A stretch of 64,000 nt of DNA from the NCBI GenBank assembly GCA_943367755.1, contig CALRKB020000007.1, positions 62,001 through 126,000 on the forward strand, in the 5' to 3' direction. Source of the stretch: PCC-6802 sp943367755 (lineage in GTDB: Bacteria > Cyanobacteriota > Cyanobacteriia > Pseudanabaenales > Pseudanabaenaceae). Below, in pieces: positions 25,401 through 37,400 of the stretch. Made by a program: the position numbers and the translations under genes. The notes beneath the pieces were generated by a model. The model was given only the letters and a program-made list of their open reading frames with translations, had not been told where the DNA came from and did no database searches. How positions within the stretch are numbered: position 1 is the first letter of the stretch; each line of letters starts with the position of its first letter.

Positions 25401-28400
25401 TACCGATTGCCCAATTGCCCCTACTGACAGCACCAGAGCAAAAACAATTATTAGCGGACTGGAACGATACGCAGGTAGACTATCCCTTCGATCGGTGCAT
25501 CCACCAGCTTTTCGAGCAACAGGTGGAACGCACTCCCGATGCTGTCGCAGTCGTATTTGCAGAGCAGCATCTCACCTACCGAGAACTAAATCGGCGAGCC
25601 AATCAACTGGCACGCCACTTGCAGACTCTGGGCGTGAAAACAGAAGTGCTGGTAGGCATTTGCGTGGAGCGCTCCCTAGAGATGGTAGTGGGACTGCTCG
25701 GCATCCTCAAGGCAGGTGGGGCTTACGTTCCCCTCGACCCCGACTATCCACAGGAACGCTTGCGTTTCATGTTGGCCGATACGCAGGTTTCAGTGCTATT
25801 GACCCAAAAGCACCTTGAGGATAAGTTACCAGAGCACGGCGCACAATTCGTATATGTGGATGAGTGGCAATCGGATCTTGCCCCACAGGATTGGGAAAAT
25901 CCAGTTAGTCAGACCAACTCGAAGAACTTAGCTTACATCAACTATACATCCGGTTCCACAGGACAACCGAAGGGAGTGGAGGTTTTGCATCAGGGCGTAC
26001 TGCGTTTGTTGTTCGGCGTAGATTACGTTTGCCTGGATGCAGACCAAAGATTGCTGCAAATGGCTCCCATCTCTTTTGATGCCTCTACGTTTGAGATTTG
26101 GGGAGCATTATTGCATGGCGGGCAATGCGTGCTCTTCCCAGGCAAGATACCGACAACTCGGGAATTGAGCCACGAAATCGAAAAACGCGGCATTACTACG
26201 ATGTGGCTAACTGCCGCTTTGTTCAATTCAATTGTCGATGAGTCTCCAAGCGCGCTCTCTGGAATAAGACAGCTAGCGATCGGTGGCGAGGCGCTCTCTG
26301 TTGCTCACGTTCGGATAGCCCACGAAAATCTACCATCGACACAAATTATCAATGGTTATGGCCCTACGGAAAGTACGACTTTTGCTTGTTGCTATCTAAT
26401 TCCTCGCGAACTGAACGAACGTACAAAGTCAATTCCCATCGGTCGTCCGATCGCGAACACGCAAGTCTATCTTCTAGATGCACATCTACAACCAGTTCCC
26501 GTAGGCGTACCTGGGGAGTTGCATATTGGCGGGGATGGCTTGGCTCGCGGCTACCTGAACCGCTCCGAATTAACGGCAGAGAAATTCATTCCCAATCCGT
26601 TTAGCTCCGACCCGCAAGCGCGTTTGTATAAAACGGGAGATCTGGTGCGTTACTTGCCCGATGGCGGCATTGAATATATCGGACGTATTGACAATCAGGT
26701 GAAGATTCGCGGCTTCCGTATCGAACTCGGCGAAATCGAAACCGCTCTGCTCCAGCATCCTGCCGTGTTGCAAGCCGTGGCGATCGCTCGCGAACACGAT
26801 CCAGGGAAGAAACGCCTCGTTGCCTATATCGTTTGTAATACCTCTCAGAACGCAGCGATCGGCGAGTTGCGACAATTCCTCAAGGAAAAGCTACCGGAAT
26901 ACATGCTGCCCTCGGCGTTTGTCTTCTTGGAATCGCTGCCGCTGACTCCGAATGGCAAGATCGATCTCCGCGCCCTACCCGCACCCGACCTGACGCAGCA
27001 ACTGGAAGAGAACTTTGTCGCTCCTCGAACAGAGGTCGAACAGAGATTGGCAAAGATTTGGGCGGAGGTTCTGGGTATCGAGCAGGTGGGCATTCGCGAT
27101 AACTTCTTCGAATTAGGTGGCGACTCCATTCTCAGCCTGCAGATCGTCGCGCGTGCAAATCAGGCAGGGATTCAGCTAACTCCGAAGCAATTGTTTGGCA
27201 ATCAGACGATCGCCGAGTTAGCAGGTGTGGCAGGCATGGCAAAGCAGATGCAAGCGGAACAGGGCTTGGTAACCGGTAGCGTTCCCCTAACGCCAATTCA
27301 ACACTGGTTCTTCGAGCAAGAGCAGTCCGAACCCCATCATTTTAATCAATCGGTAGTGCTATCGGTGCCTGCTGATTTGAATCCCGACCGATTGGAGCAA
27401 GTGCTACAGCATTTGGTTAGACATCACGATGCCCTGCGCTTGCAGTTCGATCGCGTCGATTCCGGCTGGGAGCAGGTCAATGCTGATGTTAGCAAATCCT
27501 TGGCATTGCAGGTATTCGATCTTTCCAAGAAGTCATCCGAAGAACAGCAGTCCGCTTTGGGAACAATTGGTAATGAATTGCAGGCTAGCCTGAGTCTCTC
27601 GGATGGTTTGCTGATACGGGTAGCGCTGTTCCAATTCGGCAGTGATCGCCCTAGTCGATTGCTGGCGATCGTGCATCACCTGGCAGTAGACGGAGTTTCC
27701 TGGCGCATCTTGCTAGAAGATCTATCGAACGCTTACCAACAGGTTATTCGTGGAGAATCAATTCAACTCCCGCCCAAGACTACTTCCTTCCAAGATTGGG
27801 CAATCCGACTTGTAGAGTACGCTCAAACCGATACTCTTTCCTCCGAGCTTTCGTATTGGCTCGAACAAGCCAACAAACAACTTTCTCCACTCCCCACGGA
27901 TGACCCAGCAGGTAAAAACACCATTGCCTCTGCTGCTACAATCTCCGCCTCTATGAGTAGCGCCGAAACCCATGCATTGCTCCACGAAGTGCCTAAAGCC
28001 TACAACACGCAAGTGAATGACATCCTGCTTGCAGCCTTAGTCATGGCAACGAATCAATGGACGGGTGGCAGCGGCTTGCGGCTTGACCTGGAAGGACATG
28101 GGCGAGAAGACCTATTTGATGAGGTCGATCTATCCCGCACGGTCGGGTGGTTCACGACGACGTTCCCAGTAGTACTCGATCAGGTAGATACTAACCAACT
28201 GGGCGATACCCTGAAGTCAGTCAAGGAACAGTTACGCGGTATTCCTAACAAGGGCATAGGTTACGGATTGTTGCGTTACCTATGCGAAGATACCGAAGTT
28301 GTCCACCAAATACAGAACTATCCATCTGCTGAAATCAGCTTTAACTACCTGGGACAATTCGACCGAACCCTAGATCGCACTTCTGAGTTTCAACTGACGA

Positions 28401-31400
28401 CAGAGTCGATCGGTTCTCCACAGAGTTCGATCGGACAGCGAGCTCACCTGTTGGATATAAACTGCTTTATTGCCGAAGGTCGGCTTCAGATTGATTGGAC
28501 GTATAGCACCAACATCCACCGCGCTGAGACGATTGAAAGTCTTGTCAAAGCGTTTGTCTGTCAATTGCAATCTTCGATCGCTCATTGCATCTCCCCCGAT
28601 GCAGGTGGCTATACTCCCAGCGATTTCCCCCTGGCTAAGCTGAATCAAGCCCGACTCGACCAGATTGCATTCGATTTGCAGGACAGCTCGACCTGGAAGA
28701 ATTTGGAAGACCTCTATCCGCTGTCGCCTGCCCAGCAGGGAATGCTATTCCACAGCGTGCTTGCGCCTGACTCTGGGGTGTACGTGGAGCTATTCAGTTG
28801 CACTTTGCGGGGTAGGTTGAATCTGACAGCATTCGAGCAAGCGTGGCAACAGGTGATCGCTCGCCATGCCATCCTCCGCTCAGCCTTCCTCTGGCAGCAA
28901 GATCGCCCCCTGCAACTGGTGTATCGACAAGTCGATTTGCCTCTGGGCATGCAAAACTGGCGTTCCTTTACGCCTGAAGTCCAGCAACAGCAAATCGTAG
29001 AGTTGCTAGATTTAGAACACAAACAAGGCTTTGACCTCGGGCGCGCTCCCTTGATGCGCCTGCATCTAATCGAATTGGATGCCGACGCGCATCAATTTAT
29101 CTGGAGCTATCACCACTTACTGCTGGATGGCTGGTCGTTACCGCTCGTTCTCAAAGAAGTCTTTGACAGGTATGATGCCCTCTGTGCGGGAGTTTCTCTC
29201 CGCAGCGAACCAACGGTAGCCTACCGCAAATACATTGCCTGGTTGCAGCAGCAGGACGCGGACAAAGCCCAAACATACTGGCAGCAGAAACTACAGGGCT
29301 TTACCGCCCCCACTCCCCTGAATGTAGAAAGACCTCACAGCAATCGCCAGCAATTCTCCGACTACAGCGATCGCACAATTTTGTTGAGTGCCGAAACTAC
29401 AACCGCACTCCAGTTGTTTGCCCGCCAGCACCAACTGACTCTGAACAATCTGATGCAGGGAGCCTGGGCGCTATTACTGGCAGGTTATAGCGGCGAATCC
29501 GATGTAGTATTTGGCGCTACGGTATCCGGACGTCCACCCACTCTAGTTGGCGTGGAATCGATGGTAGGACTGTTCATCAACACCCTACCGATGCGCGTGC
29601 AGTTGGGAGGAGACACCGAACTATTGCCGTGGCTGAAGGCATTGCAATCGCAGCAAGTAGAAACGGAACAGTATGCCTACACGCCTCTGGTCGAGATTCA
29701 GAACTGGAGCGACGTACCGCGCGGTACGCCCCTATTCGAGAGCATCGTGGTGTTTGAGAACTATCCCGTCGATGCCTCATTAGGACAACGCCAGGGCAGC
29801 TTGGATGTCACGAACGTACGCGGCATCGAACAAACAAACTATCCACTGACGGCGATCGTGGTTCTGGGCGAGCAGGTATCGGTGAATATCAGCTATGACC
29901 AGAGCCGCTTTGATGCAGACACCATTACCCGCATGCTCGGACACCTCCAGACGTTGCTAGAAGGAATGGTATCCAGTTCAGAGCAGTCAATCTCACAACT
30001 ACCCTTACTGACCACATCGGAACGACAGCAATTATTGGTGGAGTGGAACGACACGCAGGCAGACTATCCCCGCGATCATTGCATCCACCAGTTATTCGAG
30101 CAACAAGTAGAGCGCACTCCCGATGCCGTCGCTGTTGTGTTTGAAGAGCAGCAACTGACTTACAGAGAATTGGATTGGCGCTCGAATCAACTTGCTCATT
30201 ACCTACAGACGCTGGGCGTGAAACCAGAAGTACTTGTAGGCATTTGCGTCGAACGCAACCTCGATATGGTAGTGGGAATGCTCGGTATCCTCAAGGCAGG
30301 AGGAGCCTACGTCCCACTCGACCCCAATTATCCCCAGGAACGCTTGCAATTCATGCTGGCCGATGCCCAGGTGCCAGTCCTGCTGACCCAACAGCACCTC
30401 GTAGAAATACTTCCCGAACATGGTGCCCAAGTTGTTTGTTTGGACGACTGGGAAGCGATCGCCCAATTCAGCAGTGCCCCTTGCTCCAGCGATATCAAGC
30501 CCGACAATCTGGTTTACGTTCTCTACACCTCTGGCTCGACTGGCAGACCCAAGGGAGTGGCGATCGAACATCGCAGTCCAGTGGCCTTAGTGTCCTGGGC
30601 GAAAGAAGTCTTCACGAGCGAACAAATAGCTGGAGTTCTGGCTTCCACTTCTATCTGTTTTGATCTTTCCGTATTCGAGCTGTTCGTACCGCTGTGTTGG
30701 GGAGGGAAAGTCATCCTCGCGGAAAACGCTTTGCAACTCCCTACCTTATCAACCGCCGAGCAAATAACGCTGATTAATACCGTTCCCTCTGCGATTACCG
30801 AATTAGTTCGAGTCAACGGGATACCGAATGGAGTCAAAACGGTCAATCTGGCGGGCGAACCACTGCAAAATCAACTGGTGCAGCAGATTTATCAGCAGGA
30901 TAACATCCTACAGGTATTCAACCTGTACGGCCCCTCGGAAGACACCACTTATTCCACCTTTGCAGCGATCGCCAGAGGAACGAATACATCACCGCCCATC
31001 GGTCGTCCCATTGCGAATACACAAGTCTACATTCTCAACCAGAACCTTCAACCAGTGCCTATCGGCGTACCTGGAGAATTGCATATTGGGGGAGCGGGAT
31101 TGGCTAGAGAGTACCTCAACCGTCCTGAATTGACCCAAGAGAAATTCATTGCTAATCCTTTCAGCACCGACCCACAGGCGAGGCTATACAAGACAGGAGA
31201 TTTAGCTCGATATTTACCAGATGGCAATATTGAATATCTGGGACGTATCGACAACCAGGTGAAGATTCGCGGGTTCCGTATCGAGTTGGGTGAAATCGAG
31301 GCGGCGCTGAGCCAACATCCAACTATATCGCAGACGGCAGTAATTGCTCGCGAGGACGAACCAGGAACTAATCGCTTGGTTGCTTATCTGGTATGCGATT

Positions 31401-34400
31401 TTGCACAAACATCTCAAACGCTTACGGTAAATGAGCTTCGACAATTCCTCAAGGAAAAGCTCCCGGAATACATGCTGCCATCGGCGTTTGTCTTTCTGGA
31501 AGCACTGCCGCTGACTCCGAATGGCAAGATCGATCGCCGCGCCCTCCCCGCACCCGACCTGACGCAGCAACTGGAAGAGAACTTTGTCGCTCCTCGAACA
31601 GAGGTCGAACAGAGATTGGCAAAGATTTGGGCAGATGTTCTGGGCATCCAGCAGGTGGGCATTCGCGATAATTTCTTTGAGCTAGGCGGTGACTCCATCC
31701 TCAGCTTGCAAATTGTTGCGAGAGCGAATCAAGCAGAATTGCAACTGACTCCCAAACAGCTATTTGCCAATCAGACGATCGCCGAACTAGCGACTGTTGT
31801 CGGCACCAGTGTAAAGATTGAGGCAGAACAAGGTTTGGTGACAGGTACCGTTCCCTTGACGCCAATCCAGCATTGGTTCTTCGAGCAGGAGCAACCCGAA
31901 CCGCATCACTACAATCAATCGGTACTGCTATCGGTGCCTGCTAATATTCAATCCGAACTATTGCAGCAAGGTTTGCAGCAACTGGTATTGCATCACGATG
32001 CCCTGCGTCTGCGGTTTGCACGCACCGATACGGGCTGGGAGCAGATCAACTCTGATATCACCGAAGCATTAACTTTGCAAGTAATCGATCTATCTGAAAA
32101 ATCTGCTGAAGAGCAGCAGACTGCATTAGAAGCGATCGGCAACGAGTTACATGCGAGCCTGAACCTCTCAAATGGCTCCTTGATGCGAGCAGTGCTGTTC
32201 CAGTTTGGGCACAATATACCAGGACGATTGCTGGCGATCGTGCATCACCTCGCAGTCGATGGTGTTTCCTGGCGTATCCTACTAGAAGATTTGGTGACTG
32301 CGTACCAACAGCTCAGTCGCGAAGAAACAATTGCTCTCCCCGCTAAAACTACTTCCTTCCGTTACTGGGCGCAACGACTTGCCGAATACGCCCAATCCGA
32401 TACCCTGTCATCCGAGCTTGCCTATTGGAATAAACAATCCAAGAAACAACTTCCCTCTCTTCCGATAGATAACCCTAAAGGGGAAAACACGATTGCTTCC
32501 GCAGCAACCATCTCTGTTTCTCTGACAGATACCGACACCCGCGCTCTACTCCAGGAAGTCCCTAAAGCATATAACACGCAGATGAACGATGTTCTGCTTA
32601 CTGCGCTGGGGCGGGCAATGCGGAACTGGACGGGTAGCAGCGGATTGCGTTTGGATCTAGAAGGACACGGACGGGAAGATCTGTTTGACGAAGTGAATAT
32701 CTCTCGCACAGTTGGGTGGTTTACAACCTTATTCCCCGTAGTACTCGACCTTGAGGGCACTGCATCTCCTCAGGATGCCTTGAAGTCAGTCAAGGAACAG
32801 TTGCGCGGCATTCCTAACAAGGGTATGGGCTATGGATTACTGCGCTATCTAAGCGAGGGGACAAAGGTTGGAATCCAATTGCAGGACTCTCCATCTGCGG
32901 AAATCTGTTTCAACTATCTCGGTCAATTCGATCAAACTCTGGAAACTTCCTCGGAATTTCAACTGACTGCGGAGTCAATTGGGTCTCCACAAAGTTTAGC
33001 AGGGAAGCGATCGCATCTATTAGAAATCAATAGTTTCATCGTTGAAGGGCAGCTCTTACTCAATTGGACGTACAGTACTAACATTCATCAAGCTGCTACG
33101 ATCGAGCAACTGGTTGAGGCGTTTGTCAGGGAACTGCGATCGCTGATTGCCCACTGCACCTCATTAAATGAGGGTGGTTATACGCCTAGCGATTTCCAAT
33201 TAGCTACGATTACGCAATCGGAACTCGATCGCCTCACCTCTGGACTGACAAACTGGAGAGATCTGGAAGACCTGTATCCATTGTCTCCCACACAACAGGG
33301 CATGGTATTCCACAGTTTGTTCGCGCCCGATTCTGGCGTTTATGTGGAACTATTCAATTGCACCTTGCAAGGCGATCTGGACGTGGTAGCGTTCGAGCAG
33401 GCTTGGCAGCAGATTATCGAACGCCATGCTACCTTCCGCACCGCGTTCCACTGGCAGCAAGAACAACCCCTGCAACTGGTATATCGCCAGGCAAACCCGC
33501 CATTGCACCTGCAAGACTGGCGTTCTTACTCTGATGAAGTCCAACACCAGCAATTAGAAGCACTGCTGGAGTCAGAACAGCAGCAAGGTTTTGACCTCGC
33601 GCACGCTCCCTTGATTCGCCTGCACCTGATCCAGATGAGCAGCAAAACTCACCAGTTTGTCTGGAGCCATCATCACTTGCTGTTGGATGGCTGGTCGTTA
33701 CCGCTTGTCCTTAAAGAAGTCTTCGATAGGTATGAAGCCCTTAGAGTGGGAACCACTCTCCCGATCCAACCAACAGTCGCCTACCACAAATACATCGCCT
33801 GGTTACAGCAGCAGGACATGGGCAAAGCTCAAACGTACTGGCAGCAGAAACTACAGGGCTTTACCGCCCCCACTCCCCTGAACATAGAGAGGTTCTATAC
33901 CGATCGCCAGCAGCATATCGGATTTGACACGCAACAACTCCAGCTATCGCGAGAAACCACAATCGCCCTTCAGTTGTTTGCCCGCCAGCACCAACTAACT
34001 CTCAACAATCTGATGCAGGGAGCCTGGGCGCTATTACTGGCAGGTTATAGCGGCGAATCCGATGTAGTATTCGGTGCTACGGTATCCGGTCGTCCACCCG
34101 ATTTGATGGGAGTGGAATCGATGGTGGGACTGTTTATCAACACCCTACCAATGCGCGTGCAAGTGGAAAGAGACACCGAACTGTTGCCGTGGCTGAAGGC
34201 ATTGCAATCGCAGCAGGTAGAAACGGAACAGTATGCCTACACGCCTCTAGTCGAGATTCAGAACTGGAGCGACGTACCTCGCGGTACGCCCCTATTCGAG
34301 AGCATCGTCGTATTCGAGAACTATCCCGTCGATGCCTCCTTGAAACAGCGTAAAGGTAGTCTGGATGTCACGAACGTACGCGGCATCGAACAAACGAACT

Positions 34401-37400
34401 ATCCCCTGACGGCGATCGTCGTGCTGGGCGAACAAGTGTCGGTGAATATCAGCTATGACCAGAGCCGCTTTGATGCAGACACCATTACCCGTATGCTCGG
34501 ACATCTCCAGACGTTGCTAGAAGGAATGGTATCCAGTCCAAAGCAGATCGTTACCCAATTGCCTTTACTCACAGCAGCAGAGAAGCAGCAATTGCTAGTT
34601 GACTGGAACGACACGCAAGCAGATTATCCCAAGGAATACTGTATCCATAAGCTATTCGAGCAACAAGTTGAGCGCACTCCCGATGCTGTCGCCGTCGTAT
34701 TTGGAGAGCAGCATCTGACTTACAGAGAATTGGATCGGCGATCGAATCAACTCGCTCATTACTTGCAGGCACTGGGCGTAAAAAACGAAGTACTTGTTGG
34801 GATTTGCGTGGAACGCAACCTCGATATGGTAGTGGGAATGCTCGGTATTCTCAAGGCAGGAGGAGCCTACGTCCCGCTCGACCCCAATTATCCCCAGGAA
34901 CGCTTGAGCTTCATGCTGGCTGACTCTCAGGTGTCGGTGTTATTAACTCAACAGCAATTGATAGAAACCCTTCCCAAACATAGCGCTCAGGTTGTTTGTT
35001 TGGACGACTGGGAAGCGATCGCCCAATTCAGCGACGAGCCTTGTCCCAGCGATATCAAGCCCGAAAATCTGGTTTACGTTCTCTACACCTCTGGCTCGAC
35101 TGGCAGACCCAAGGGAGTGGCGATCGAACATCGCAGTCCCGTTGCCTTAGTGCCCTGGGCGAGAGAAGTCTTTACGAGCGAACAAATAGCAGGAGTTCTG
35201 GCATCCACTTCTATCTGTTTTGACCTCTCCGTATTCGAGCTATTCGTACCCCTGTGTTGGGGAGGGAAAGTCATCCTCGCAGAAAATGCTTTGCAGCTAC
35301 CGACCTTATCAACTGCCGAGCAAGTAACGCTGATTAATACCGTTCCCTCTGCGATTACCGAGCTAGTTCGAGTCAATGGCATACCGCAGGGAGTCAAAAC
35401 AGTCAACCTGGCAGGCGAACCACTGCAAAATCAACTGGTACAGCAGATTTATCAGCAGGATAACATCCAACAGGTATTCAACCTGTACGGCCCCTCGGAA
35501 GACACCACTTATTCCACCTTTGCGGCGATCGCCAAAGGAACGAATACCCCACCGCCCATTGGTCGGCCCATTGCTAATACACAAGTCTACATTCTCAACC
35601 AGAACCTTCAACCAGTGCCCATCGGCGTACCTGGAGAATTGCATATTAGTGGTGCGGGATTAGCCAGAGAGTACCTCAACCGTCCTGAATTGACCCAAGA
35701 GAGATTCATTCCTAACCCATTCAGCGATGACCCACAGGCGAGGCTATACAAGACTGGAGACTTAGTTCGATATTTACCAGATGGCAATATTGAGTATCTG
35801 GGACGGATTGACAACCAGGTGAAAATTCGCGGATTCCGCATCGAGTTGGGTGAAATCGAGGCGGCACTGAGCCAACATCTAACTATATCGCAGACGGCAG
35901 TAATTGCGCGCGAAGACGAACCAGGCAAGAAACTCCTCGTTGCTTATCTGGTATGCGACTCGGAGCACAATCCTGCGGCGAACGACCTGCGACAATTCCT
36001 CAAGGAAAAGCTGCCAGAATTTATGTTGCCATCAGCGTTTGTATTCTTGGAAGCACTGCCGCTGACTCCAAATGGCAAGATCGACCGCCGCGCCTTGCCC
36101 GCACCCTATCTAATACAGCAACTGGAAGAGAGTTTTGTCGCTCCTCGAACAGAGGTCGAACAGAGTTTGGCACAAATTTGGGCAGAGGTACTGGGCATCG
36201 AGCAGGTGGGCATTCGCGACAATTTCTTTGAACTCGGTGGTGACTCCATCCTCAGCCTGCAAATCTTTGCCCGTGCGAATCAGGCAGGATTGCAACTGAC
36301 TCCCAAACAGCTATTTGCCAATCAGACGATCGCCGAACTGGCAACCGTAGCTGGTACAGCTAAAACCATTCAAGTGGAACAAGGGTTAGTTGCTGGTGTA
36401 GTTCCCCTGACGCCAATCCAACATTGGTTCTTCGAGCAAGAACAACCCGAACAGCATCACTTCAATCAATCGGTACTGCTATCGGTGCCTGCAGACTTGA
36501 ATCCAGAATTATTAGAGAAGGTGATGCAGCAACTGGTATTGCATCACGATGCCCTGCGCCTAAGGTTTGAATGCACTGATACGGGCTGGGAGCAGATAAA
36601 CTCAGACATCGCCGAACCAGTGGCGTTGCAGGTAGTAGATCTATCCTCGATGCAGCCTGAGATGCAACAAGTCAAATTGGAAAGTATCGGAAGCGAGTTG
36701 CAGGCTAGTCTGAATCTCTCGGACGGCCCACTAATGAAAGCTGTGTTGTTCCAATTGGGTAGCAATGTACCAGGACGATTGCTGGCGATCGTCCATCACC
36801 TCGTAGTCGATGGTGTTTCCTGGCGCATCCTGCTAGAAGATTTGGTGACTGCCTATCAACAACTCAGTCGTGCAGAAGCGATTCAACTCCCTCCCAAGAC
36901 AACATCATTCAAACAGTGGGCAACTCAGCTCGCAGGTTACGGACAATCCGATGCTCTTGTCATCGAATTAGATTTCTGGCTATCTCAATCTGAGCGGCAT
37001 GTGGCTTCATTGCCAGTAGACTATCCCCTCAGTCAGGAGAGTAATACAGTAGCTTCCACCTCGACCGTATCCGTATCTCTGAACGCGGCGGAAACTCGCG
37101 CGCTTCTGCAAGAAGTGCCTTCTGCCTATAACACGCAGATTAACGATGTTCTCTTAACAGCTCTGTTGCTGAGCTTTGCGCGGTGGACTGGAGAACGCTC
37201 CCTCCGATTAGACCTGGAAGGACACGGGCGGGAAGACCTGTTTGAAGATGCGGACGTATCGCGTACCGTAGGCTGGTTTACTACCCTGTTCCCCATACAG
37301 TTGCATCTAGGAGATGAGAAACAGCCCGATCGCATTTTGAAGTCGGTTAAAGAGCAACTGCGCCGCCTGCCGAATCGCGGTATCGGTTATGGGATCTTAC

